Source of the DNA: Psychrosphaera haliotis
GTDB taxonomy: Bacteria > Pseudomonadota > Gammaproteobacteria > Enterobacterales > Alteromonadaceae
Reading direction: 5' to 3'
DNA length: 64,000 nucleotides
NCBI RefSeq assembly: GCF_039523615.1
Contig: NZ_BAAAFQ010000005.1
Span: forward strand, 239,377-303,376
Program-made: the position numbers and the translations under genes
Notes under the pieces: model-generated
What the model was told of the DNA's origin: nothing
The model's input: the letters and a program-made list of their open reading frames with translations, nothing else
Database searches by the model: none
Part shown: one piece after another, positions 33,347 to 41,341 of the stretch
How the letters are laid out: each line of letters opens with the position of its first letter
How positions within the stretch are numbered: position 1 is the stretch's first letter

Positions 33347-34324
33347 TTAGCCAAACAACGTTTGGTGCGTTGGGGAAATGTTACATCCTTTCGCAACAAA
33401 TCCAGTCAGGTCGACAGGCAGCTGTTGATATATCTCTTTTGCTTCGTCCTGTGTAGCAAACTCAGCATAAACACAAGCTCCAGTGCCAGTCATCCTAGCC
33501 GGGCCATATTCTAACAACCAGTCCATTGCTTTGGCAACGGTTGGATACTGATTATAAACTAACTTTTCAAAATCATTTTTGAATTGAGGGGCAATACCTC
33601 GGTATTTAATTTCATCTAACGGTAATTTAGGCGAATTTCGAGGCAAATGAGGTGACGAAAATAATTCTGCTGTATTTACATGTTGGTTAGGCGTTAATAC
33701 TAAATACCACTTTTCTTTTATAGGATAGCTAGTTAGCTTTTCACCTACGCCATCTGCAATCGCGGTTTGGCCAAAAACAAAAATAGGCACATCAGCGCCA
33801 ACTTTCAACCCAATCTCTCTTAGTTCATCCAATGAAAGACCCAGTTTCCATAGTGAATTCAAAGCCAAAAGTGTGGTTGCAGCGTTTGATGAACCGCCAC
33901 CCACACCACCGCCCATCGGTAAGCGTTTTGTTAAAGATATTTTTATAAAGTCTAAGCTTAGAAGCTTTTTATTAAAATTATCTTCGCCAAACTTGGCTTT
34001 TAAAAACCGTGATAAAGCCTGCATTGCTTTAAAAACCAAATTACTGTTTGTTTCGAGCTCTGGTAAGTCGCAATTAAAAGCTGTTTTACTCGCCAACTCC
34101 CAATCTTCCAACTCCCAATCTTCTAAATTAGTTTGTTTTAACGCTTCCTTACTGGTGCGAAGGTGTAATTCGTCACTATAGGCTTCAAACGTCATATCAT
34201 CACCAAAATCTATAAAGTGAAAAAGGCTTTGGAGTTCATGGTAACCATTGTCTAAACGACGGTTTATATTTAAAAACAAATTTAATTTAGCGGGTGAAAG
34301 TAACTTTAATTTAGATTGACGCAT
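33347..34324 (-). CDS. ispE: 4-diphosphocytidyl-2-C-methyl-D-erythritol kinase
   Basis: 325-aa GHMP kinase of the MEP isoprenoid pathway. It has SPAKLNLFLNINRRLDNGYHEL at the N-terminus, the ATP-binding glycine motif LPMGGGVGGGSSNAATTL near residue 137 and GTGACVYAEF near 282. The start is the ATG at 34324, which follows the lolB stop by 2 nt and has AAGG 6 nt upstream; an upstream start at 34345 would run into lolB. The protein is about 40 residues longer than E. coli IspE. The extra residues lie between the N-terminal strands and the glycine motif and include a duplicated LEDWE. Confidence 0.94.
   Translation of the reverse strand: MRQSKLKLLSPAKLNLFLNINRRLDNGYHELQSLFHFIDFGDDMTFEAYSDELHLRTSKEALKQTNLEDWELEDWELASKTAFNCDLPELETNSNLVFKAMQALSRFLKAKFGEDNFNKKLLSLDFIKISLTKRLPMGGGVGGGSSNAATTLLALNSLWKLGLSLDELREIGLKVGADVPIFVFGQTAIADGVGEKLTSYPIKEKWYLVLTPNQHVNTAELFSSPHLPRNSPKLPLDEIKYRGIAPQFKNDFEKLVYNQYPTVAKAMDWLLEYGPARMTGTGACVYAEFATQDEAKEIYQQLPVDLTGFVAKGCNISPTHQTLFG
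34094..34123 (-). repeat. 15-bp tandem duplication inside ispE
   Basis: Two perfect adjacent copies of CAACTCCCAATCTTC (plus-strand reading). In the gene they encode LEDWE twice in frame, within an extra segment of the protein that E. coli IspE lacks. Confidence 0.95.
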
Positions 34325-34326
34325 GT

Positions 34327-34929
34327 TTAACCTTGTAACTGCCAATGTGAAATGGCTAACTTAATTCTTGAATCGCTTGATTTTATGGTCAACGCGCTAG
34401 GTAAGTTTAATTGTTGTAGTGGTTTCCTAGGACCATATTTTACATTCCATGACGTTTGATTAAAACCTTCAGGCATATAGTCAAATGACTGGATTTCGTT
34501 TTTGTTGTTGTAAGTAGGACTGGAAATATCTTGTTTGTTTGCGTGTCCTAAAAGCCAAAGGTGAAGTTTGTCAAAGGGGATTTGTTTATTGGTAAAACGA
34601 GCCACCAGAGTTTGAGGGTCTGGGCTTATATGTTGCTCGCCATCTACTTCAAGTGTAGCCATGCCATGCTCATATTTTAGAGTCATTACATCTATGCCCA
34701 ATACAGTAGAAAGAACGAAATGGAACTCGTTTTTGTTTTGCTGCCAATAAAAATACGCGCTTTCTTTCTCTTTACCAGATACAAAAAGCATTTTGCCGCG
34801 AGCCGTCCATGATGATAACTCGGAGACATGAGATACATTTACTATTTCAGACTTTTTAGGTAATGAGGTACATGCAGTGATCAAAAACAGTAGGGTGATC
34901 GTTAAAATGGTACTTTTGAATTGATTCAT
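34327..34929 (-). CDS. lolB: Outer-membrane lipoprotein insertion protein LolB
   Basis: 200-aa lipoprotein that receives lipoproteins from LolA and inserts them in the outer membrane. Signal peptide and lipobox LITAC (Cys near residue 20) are clear. SWTARGKMLFVSGKEKESAYFYWQQ near 40 and the central hydrophobic loop segment fit LolB. The ATG at 34929 is preferred to a TTG at 34947. First gene of lolB-ispE-prs and divergent from hemA, as in E. coli. Confidence 0.93.
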   Translation of the reverse strand: MNQFKSTILTITLLFLITACTSLPKKSEIVNVSHVSELSSWTARGKMLFVSGKEKESAYFYWQQNKNEFHFVLSTVLGIDVMTLKYEHGMATLEVDGEQHISPDPQTLVARFTNKQIPFDKLHLWLLGHANKQDISSPTYNNKNEIQSFDYMPEGFNQTSWNVKYGPRKPLQQLNLPSALTIKSSDSRIKLAISHWQLQG

Positions 34930-35060
34930 ATTTGTCTCAAATAGCAATAAATTGGGCTTTTACTACGATATCTCATAATAAAGATGGTTACAGGCTTTTA
35001 AAAAGTCCGCGATTTTCGTAGAATTGCCTGTTCTTTAAATCTAGGTCTTTTAAGCACTGT

Positions 35061-36311
35061 ATGTCCGTTATAGCATTAGGAATAAATCACAAATCTGCAT
35101 CTGTTGCTCTAAGAGAGCGCTTGGCTTTTACGCCTGAGCGTTTGCCTGAGGCGCTGAAAACAATCCAAAATGATGCTGGTTGTGATGAAGCTGTAATACT
35201 ATCAACGTGTAATCGTACAGAAATTTATTGCTTTGGTGAACAGGCAAAAGCCCAGCAAGTGGTAAATTGGTTAGCTAAATTTCACCAGGTTCCATCAGAA
35301 GAATTAGAACAGCACGTTTATATTTACCAAAATATAGAAGCGACACGTCATTTAATGAGAGTTGCAAGTGGCTTAGATTCCATGGTTATAGGTGAACCTC
35401 AAATACTAGGGCAGGTTAAGCAGGCTTATCAACAAGCTCGTGGAGTCGGTACTGTCCAAACCTATTTTGAACGTATGTTCCAACAGTCTTTTTCAGTAGC
35501 TAAACAAGTTAGAACGGAAACCGACATTGCCACCAATGCTGTATCAGTAGCCTATGCTGCGGTTACATTAGCAAAACAGGTTTTTGGTGATTTTAAAGGT
35601 AAAAAAGTATTATTAGTTGGTGCTGGTGAAACTATAGAGTTGGTTGCAAAACATATTTATGAGCAAGGCGCTAAAGATATTGTTGTAGCAAATAGGACAT
35701 TAAGTAGAGCTGAGGTAATTGCAGAGCAATTTGGCGCAAAAGTATGTGCGCTTAGCCAGATAGCTAAAGAGATATTGACTGCCGATGTTGTGATTAGCTC
35801 AACAGCCAGTACATTGCCGATTATAGGCAAAGGTTTAATTGAAAAAGTATTTAAAAACCGCAAGCACAAACCTATGTTTTTGGTTGATTTAGCGGTGCCT
35901 CGTGACATTGAGCCTGAGGTGGCAGAATTAGACGATGCTTATTTATATACTGTCGATGATTTACAAGAGATAGTAGCGAGCAACATGCAGGCACGAACTG
36001 AAGCAGCTGTTGAAGCAGATCAAATTATCGATGGAAAAGCGAGCATGTTTTCCGACTGGTTAAGCTCGCTAGATTCCGTTGATTTAATAAAAGAATACCG
36101 TACCCAGAGCTTAGCAATTAAAGATGAGCTTTTGGTTAGAGCACTAAATCAAATTCAAGCCGGCAATGATGCAGAAACTGTATTAACTGAGATGGCAAAC
36201 AAATTAACAAACCGACTGATTCATGCACCAACGTCTGCCTTAAAAGAAGCAGCTGAAAGCAAGAACACCGAACAGTTGGCGACTATGAAAACCGTATTGG
36301 GGATCCAATGA
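35061..36311 (+). CDS. hemA: Glutamyl-tRNA reductase
   Basis: 416-aa NADPH-dependent enzyme that makes glutamate-1-semialdehyde, the first step of tetrapyrrole synthesis in this pathway. Catalytic Cys50 lies in LSTCNRTEIY, HLMRVASGLDSMVIGEPQIL is near 97, the nucleotide motif VLLVGAGETIELVAKH near 184, and a C-terminal dimerisation helix follows. The stop overlaps the prfA start (ATGA), which implies coupling. First gene of the conserved hemA-prfA-prmC-sirB2-sirB1-kdsA unit. Confidence 0.96.
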   Translation: MSVIALGINHKSASVALRERLAFTPERLPEALKTIQNDAGCDEAVILSTCNRTEIYCFGEQAKAQQVVNWLAKFHQVPSEELEQHVYIYQNIEATRHLMRVASGLDSMVIGEPQILGQVKQAYQQARGVGTVQTYFERMFQQSFSVAKQVRTETDIATNAVSVAYAAVTLAKQVFGDFKGKKVLLVGAGETIELVAKHIYEQGAKDIVVANRTLSRAEVIAEQFGAKVCALSQIAKEILTADVVISSTASTLPIIGKGLIEKVFKNRKHKPMFLVDLAVPRDIEPEVAELDDAYLYTVDDLQEIVASNMQARTEAAVEADQIIDGKASMFSDWLSSLDSVDLIKEYRTQSLAIKDELLVRALNQIQAGNDAETVLTEMANKLTNRLIHAPTSALKEAAESKNTEQLATMKTVLGIQ

Positions 36312-37393
36312 AACAATCAATAATTACCAAGCTTGAAGGCTTAGTAGAACGTTACGAAGAAGTTCAAGCACTGTTAAGCGATCCTGGGGTTATATCTGAC
36401 CAAGACCGTTTTAGAGCGTTATCAAAAGAGTATTCAGACTTAGAAGACGTTACAAAAGCATTCACAGAGTTTCAAACTGCATCAAGTAATTTAGAAGAAG
36501 CTAAATTGATGATGGAAGAAGAAGACGCAGAAATGCGTGAAATGGCAGTAGAAGAAATGAAAGCCGCTAAAAAAGATATTGAGCGTCTTGAAGATGAACT
36601 ACAAGTATTAATGTTGCCTAAAGATCCTAATGACTCAAACAACTGCTTTGTTGAAATTAGAGCCGGAGCAGGTGGTGATGAAGCCGCTATTTTTGCCGGT
36701 GATTTATACCGTATGTATAGCCGTTATGCGGATGCAAAACGCTGGAAAGTAGAAATTATGAGCGTTAACGAAGGTGAGCATGGCGGTTTTAAAGAAATCG
36801 TGGCTCACTTTACTGGTGATGATGTATACGGGACTATGAAGTTTGAATCTGGAGGTCATCGCGTTCAACGTGTTCCAGAGACTGAATCTCAAGGGCGTGT
36901 GCATACTTCAGCATGTACTGTTGTAGTAATGCCAGAGATCCCAGAAGCAGAAGCAATTGAAATAAATACAGCCGATTTAAAAATTGATACTTACCGAGCA
37001 TCAGGTGCAGGTGGTCAGCACGTAAACAAGACGGACTCAGCGGTTCGTATTACGCATTTACCTACTGGTATCGTTGTTGAGTGCCAAGATGAACGTTCGC
37101 AGCACAAAAACAAAGCTAAAGCGATGTCGGTATTGAGTGCTCGTATTCAGGCTGCAGAAGATGAAAAACGTAATGCAGAAGAGACTAGTATGCGACGTAA
37201 TCTTGTTGCAAGTGGTGATCGTTCAGAGCGCGTTCGTACATACAACTTCCCTCAAGGTCGATTGTCAGAGCACCGAATTAACTTAACACTTTACAAGCTG
37301 AATGAAATTATTGAAGGCGATTTAGATTGTGTTCTTCAACCTCTAATGACTGAATACCAAGCTGATTTATTAGCTTCAATGTCAGAAGAGTAA
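36308..37393 (+). CDS. prfA: Peptide chain release factor 1
   Basis: 361-aa class I release factor that ends translation at UAA and UAG. The codon-reading motif is RVPETESQGRVHTSA (P-E-T form, where E. coli has PAT) near residue 185. The catalytic GGQ is in RASGAGGQHVNKTDSAVR near 233; its Gln is the methylation target of PrmC encoded next. Coupled to hemA by a 4-nt overlap. Full length. Confidence 0.97.
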   Translation: MKQSIITKLEGLVERYEEVQALLSDPGVISDQDRFRALSKEYSDLEDVTKAFTEFQTASSNLEEAKLMMEEEDAEMREMAVEEMKAAKKDIERLEDELQVLMLPKDPNDSNNCFVEIRAGAGGDEAAIFAGDLYRMYSRYADAKRWKVEIMSVNEGEHGGFKEIVAHFTGDDVYGTMKFESGGHRVQRVPETESQGRVHTSACTVVVMPEIPEAEAIEINTADLKIDTYRASGAGGQHVNKTDSAVRITHLPTGIVVECQDERSQHKNKAKAMSVLSARIQAAEDEKRNAEETSMRRNLVASGDRSERVRTYNFPQGRLSEHRINLTLYKLNEIIEGDLDCVLQPLMTEYQADLLASMSEE

Positions 37394-37403
37394 TTGAGAC
37401 AAA

Positions 37404-38279
37404 TTGTCAGTGAAATCTGAGTTAAGCATTTCTGAACCAAACATTAAAGCGGCCATCGATGATGCCGCTTTAGCTATTAAAAAAATGTCTGATACGGCTA
37501 AACTAGATGCAGAAATACTGTTACTGCATGTAATTGAAAAGCCAAAAGCTTATTTATTTACTTGGCCAGATGCTGTTTTAACAACCGAGCAATTAGAATA
37601 CTTCACATCACTTGTTGAACAAAGGCTACTCGGGCACCCGATTGCACATTTAATTGGAAAGCGAGACTTTTGGACTTTAACTCTAGAAGTTAATAATAGC
37701 ACTTTGATCCCTAGACCGGATACGGAACTGTTAGTAGAAACGGTTTTAAGTTCAATATCAGACTTTGATTTCCCAATGAACGGCAAAGGTTTAGATTTAG
37801 GAACCGGTACAGGTGCTATCGCACTTTCATTAGCCAGTGAGTTACCAGAAATGGCTTGGCTAGGTGCAGACTTCAACAAAGATGCGGTAGAATTAGCGAC
37901 TCGAAATAAATCATTAAACAATATTAATAACTGTACATTTATACAAAGCGATTGGTACTCAGCTGTACATGAACAACGCTTTGATATTATTGTCAGCAAC
38001 CCTCCTTATATTGACCCACTAGATCCTCACTTACACTTAGGCGATGTTAGATTTGAACCCAAAAGTGCATTAACTGCAGGGGATCAAGGAAAGTCCGATC
38101 TAATCCATATTATTGAACAAGCTCCTAATTATTTAAACAAACAAGGATTGATTGCTTTAGAACATGGTTATGATCAAGCTGAGTTTGTTCGCCAGTGTCT
38201 TTCTGATAATGGCTTTAAAAACATCAATACATTTATTGATTTAGGTCAAAATGATCGTATAACAATTGGCTATTTTTAA
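37404..38279 (+). CDS. prmC: Release factor glutamine methyltransferase
   Basis: 291-aa SAM-dependent enzyme that methylates the GGQ glutamine of RF1 and RF2. N-terminal helical domain, then LIPRPDTELLVE near 102, the SAM motif GLDLGTGTGAIALSLASE near 128, and the catalytic NPPYI near 198. The gene has no ATG start. TTG at 37404 (GAGAC 3 nt upstream) and GTG at 37410 are both possible, two codons apart. The prfA stop is 10 bp upstream. Confidence 0.94.
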   Translation: MSVKSELSISEPNIKAAIDDAALAIKKMSDTAKLDAEILLLHVIEKPKAYLFTWPDAVLTTEQLEYFTSLVEQRLLGHPIAHLIGKRDFWTLTLEVNNSTLIPRPDTELLVETVLSSISDFDFPMNGKGLDLGTGTGAIALSLASELPEMAWLGADFNKDAVELATRNKSLNNINNCTFIQSDWYSAVHEQRFDIIVSNPPYIDPLDPHLHLGDVRFEPKSALTAGDQGKSDLIHIIEQAPNYLNKQGLIALEHGYDQAEFVRQCLSDNGFKNINTFIDLGQNDRITIGYF

Positions 38280-38359
38280 ACTTTACGTTTAGTCTAAATA
38301 CTAGTGATTTACACTCGTTGTACAGTGGTGGTTTTAAACAGCATAGGAAATAGTTGTTC

Positions 38360-39910
38360 ATGGTTGATGATTTTTTATTTTCAGGCGATAACCCAGAGCC
38401 TGAGCAAGTAAAAACAATTGGTAAATGGAAAGTCCTTGTCGTTGATGATGAGCCAGAGGTTCATGCTGTAACGAAGTTAGCGTTGAGTGACTTTTTATAT
38501 CAAGAAAAAACAATAGAGTTTATGAGCGCCTATAGTGGTGCTGAGGCTAGAGATATTATTAGAGATAATAATGATATCGCTATTGTATTACTTGATGTAG
38601 TGATGGAAACCGATGATGCCGGCCTAAACGTAGCCAACTATATCCGCAACGAGCTTAAAAATAAAAATGTGAGAATTATCTTAAGAACAGGGCAACCTGG
38701 GCAAGCTCCTGAAAAGCAGGTAATTCTTAATTACGACATTAATGACTATAAATCTAAAACCGAATTAACAGCTCAAAAATTATTTACTGTGGTGCTATCA
38801 GGTTTGCGCTCCTATAGAGACTTGCGTTCTTTAGAACAGAGCCATGAAGGACTTAAAAAAATAATTTCTGCATCGGCCGATATATTTAATGTTCATTCCA
38901 TGGAACAGTTTATTGACGGTGTAATGCAACAACTGACATCGGTACTAGGCTGTGGTGAAGAGCAGGCTATGTATGCGACCGATAGTTTTATGATTAATTG
39001 CCCATCTAGAAGTACGTCAAAAGATCTAACAGTTGTAGCCGCACAAGGACAGTTTGCTGATTACATCGGACATCAAGTATCTGATGTTGACGTCATCAAG
39101 TCGAGCCAACTACAAGAAGCATTTAGTCAGGCTATCTCATCAAGATCAATTGTTTATCAAGACAATTACTTAATTGCCTATTGCCATAGTAAGTTCTCTA
39201 CAAATTCGTTGCTTTTTGTTTCAGGGTTACCTTCTGACTTAAGTGATACACACAGAGACTTAGTAGAGCTGTTTGCTAAAAACGTACAAATTGCCTTCGA
39301 GAGTATCCAGTTAAAAGTAGAATTAGAATCGTCGCAAACTGAATTATTAGAGCGTTTAGGCGGAGCCATTGAAAAAAGGTTAAACGATGCAGGCGGTCAT
39401 ATAAGAAATGTGGTTGCGTTAACTGGTTTACTAGCGAGTTGGTACGGCTTAGAAGAGTCAGAAATCGAAATGTTAAAAAAGGCTGCGCCTTTGCATGACA
39501 TTGGTAAAATTTCACTGCCGGATACGTTATTGAAAAAGCAGTCTGAGCTTACAGATGATGAATGGGAACAGGTAAAAAAGTCTCCTCTTTTAGGACATGA
39601 AATACTAAAAGGCTCAAACAGTGAAATCATACAATTCGGATCTACAATTGCCTACCAACACTATGAGAATTGGGATGGTTCCGGTTATCCAAAAGGATTG
39701 AAAGGAAAAGACATTCATATATTTGCCCGTATAGTTAAAGTCGCTAATGTTTATGATTCACTTAGAACCGCACTCATATACAAAGGTGAATGGTCTCATG
39801 ATCAAGCTATGCAATATCTAAAAGAAAAAGCAGGTATCGAGTTTGACCCTGGTCTTATAGACCTAGTTGAAACGAATCATCAAAAATTTGAAGCGGTTTT
39901 TAAAAGCTAG
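38360..39910 (+). CDS. REC-DUF3369-HD-GYP response regulator, HD-GYP site probably degenerate
   Basis: 516-aa cytoplasmic protein. The receiver domain (about 25-145) has VLVVDDEPEVH and phospho-Asp in IVLLDVVMETD. A DUF3369 region follows (about 170-335), then an HD-GYP domain (about 340-510). HD-GYP proteins hydrolyse cyclic-di-GMP. Here LHDIGKISLPD and DGSGYP are intact, but the usual HHE before GYP reads HYE, the HP of the central metal motif reads SP, and the ADVxDAL motif reads ANVYDSL. These are metal-ligand positions, so activity is doubtful. The ATG at 38360 is chosen over an upstream TTG. It sits between prmC and sirB2, where E. coli has no gene. Confidence 0.87.
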   Translation: MVDDFLFSGDNPEPEQVKTIGKWKVLVVDDEPEVHAVTKLALSDFLYQEKTIEFMSAYSGAEARDIIRDNNDIAIVLLDVVMETDDAGLNVANYIRNELKNKNVRIILRTGQPGQAPEKQVILNYDINDYKSKTELTAQKLFTVVLSGLRSYRDLRSLEQSHEGLKKIISASADIFNVHSMEQFIDGVMQQLTSVLGCGEEQAMYATDSFMINCPSRSTSKDLTVVAAQGQFADYIGHQVSDVDVIKSSQLQEAFSQAISSRSIVYQDNYLIAYCHSKFSTNSLLFVSGLPSDLSDTHRDLVELFAKNVQIAFESIQLKVELESSQTELLERLGGAIEKRLNDAGGHIRNVVALTGLLASWYGLEESEIEMLKKAAPLHDIGKISLPDTLLKKQSELTDDEWEQVKKSPLLGHEILKGSNSEIIQFGSTIAYQHYENWDGSGYPKGLKGKDIHIFARIVKVANVYDSLRTALIYKGEWSHDQAMQYLKEKAGIEFDPGLIDLVETNHQKFEAVFKS

Positions 39911-39998
39911 CAGATAATTTGTAAATAATTTGTTAACATAGCCAACTGGAATTTGGCGGCAATGAAATGTAAGTAAATGCCATAACAAGGGTTTTAAA

Positions 39999-40358
39999 AT
40001 GTATATTGGTTTAAAGCATGCTCATTTAACATTTGTATTATTGAGCGTTATTCTATTCTATTTCAGGTTTTACCAAGTTCAAATGGCTGGTAAAAGCCTA
40101 CCTAAGTTACTAAAAATATTGCCACACATTATCGACACCTGTCTAATTGCCTCTGCTATTGGTTTGTGCATTGTCCTTCAACAATACCCACTTGTTGTTA
40201 CCTGGTTAACCCTCAAAGTTGCCTTTGTGATTGCCTACATTGTGTTTGCTGCCTTAGCAATAAAAAGCGCAAATAAGCAAAAAGCCATTTTAATGTTAAC
40301 AGGTGCATCAATCAGCTTAATTTTAGCTGCATTTATGGCAGTAACAAAACTAGCGTAA
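39999..40358 (+). CDS. sirB2: SirB2-family membrane protein
   Basis: 119-aa membrane protein with four hydrophobic helices, starting MYIGLKHAHLTFVLLSVILFYFRF and containing LPHIIDTCLIASAIGLC. These are hallmarks of SirB2, first named in Salmonella for an effect on invasion gene expression; the biochemical role is unknown. Position between hemA-prfA-prmC and sirB1-kdsA is conserved. AAGG lies upstream of the ATG. Confidence 0.9.
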   Translation: MYIGLKHAHLTFVLLSVILFYFRFYQVQMAGKSLPKLLKILPHIIDTCLIASAIGLCIVLQQYPLVVTWLTLKVAFVIAYIVFAALAIKSANKQKAILMLTGASISLILAAFMAVTKLA

Positions 40359-40395
40359 GTCGCTAAAGTATTAAATCTGATTTTTAAGAGAAGTA

Positions 40396-41199
40396 ATGTC
40401 AGCAAACTGGTTTATATCATCAAATAGCGCGAACGATTTATTAATTGAACTACTCGATCTTGAAGAAAATTGGCAATCAAAGATATCCAAACCTAATATT
40501 TTGGATACGCTAGAAGAGCTTGTTAATCACCTTGAGCATTACTGCGTAGAGAAAGTGCCTAATCAAGAAGAGCTTTATAAAGTCATTGATAGTATTTTTG
40601 ATGAGTTAGCATTTTCCGGTCCTGGCCTGCAAAGCGTGCCAGAGTCTGCGTTAGGATCAGTGAGTTATTGTATCGAGTCTCGCACTGGTAATAGCTTAAC
40701 GTTAGCTATTGTTATGGCCTACCTATTAAAAGAATTAGGCTTTAATGCTTTTATTGCTGAATTGCAAGATGACATTGGTTTAGTGGTTAAGTTGAGTAAC
40801 TCTGAGTTAATTGTGATTGACTCTGTTTCTGGTGCAACAGAATATATTATCACTAGTGATGATTTAAATGAGAGTATGTTAAGTGGCATTGCGGCATACG
40901 CACAGCCAATTGATCAAGAAGAGCTGATAAAAGAGTTGTTGAGCGAACAGAAGATCTGTCTATTGGCAGAAGGGTTTTATGAAGAAGCGCTTTTGTGTGT
41001 CGAAACATTGATGGCGCTTTTACCTGAAGACCCTTATGAAAGACGTGACCGTGGAATAGTGCTTCAGCAATTAGACTGTGACCATGTGGCTTCAGATGAT
41101 TTAAAGTACTTTATAAAAGCTTGTCCAAACGATCCTATGGCGGCATTTTTTAAATCTCAGCTAGAAGAGCAGGTTGCTCCTACCCACACATTGCATTAA
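40396..41199 (+). CDS. sirB1: SirB1-family protein (transglutaminase-like/TPR)
   Basis: 267-aa cytoplasmic protein. The SirB1 N-terminal transglutaminase-like domain includes SVSYCIESRTGNSLTLAIVMAYLLKELGFNAF near 90-125 (the S-R-x-G-N-x-L pattern is the family mark), and a C-terminal TPR-like part includes LLAEGFYEEALLCVETLMALLPEDPYERRDRG. Function unknown. It follows sirB2 by 37 bp. Downstream, the operon is interrupted by a pentanucleotide repeat and a DUF819 gene before kdsA. Confidence 0.9.
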   Translation: MSANWFISSNSANDLLIELLDLEENWQSKISKPNILDTLEELVNHLEHYCVEKVPNQEELYKVIDSIFDELAFSGPGLQSVPESALGSVSYCIESRTGNSLTLAIVMAYLLKELGFNAFIAELQDDIGLVVKLSNSELIVIDSVSGATEYIITSDDLNESMLSGIAAYAQPIDQEELIKELLSEQKICLLAEGFYEEALLCVETLMALLPEDPYERRDRGIVLQQLDCDHVASDDLKYFIKACPNDPMAAFFKSQLEEQVAPTHTLH

Positions 41200-41225
41200 A
41201 TTATAGATATTGGTTGTTTTTTTAC

Positions 41226-41280
41226 AAAACAAAACAAAACAAAACAAAACAAAACAAAACAAAACAAAACAAAACAAAAC
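41226..41280. repeat. Perfect pentanucleotide microsatellite (AAAAC) x 11
   Basis: Eleven uninterrupted AAAAC units (55 bp) lie between sirB1 and the DUF819 gene, ending 61 bp before its ATG and preceded by a T-run. Repeats of this type change length by replication slippage and can alter promoter spacing or mRNA structure. Confidence 0.98.
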
Positions 41281-41341
41281 ACAACACATAAAAAGAATAA
41301 GAATTGAAAATTCAATCGTGAGTTTTAAGGAATCAGCTTAA

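Noticed and set aside
37550..37999. 149-aa ORF antisense to prmC
   Set aside because: Shadow of a well-supported gene, no ribosome-binding site, no family resemblance.
41226..41280. AAAAC array as a CRISPR-like repeat
   Set aside because: Units are 5 bp with no spacers; a simple microsatellite.
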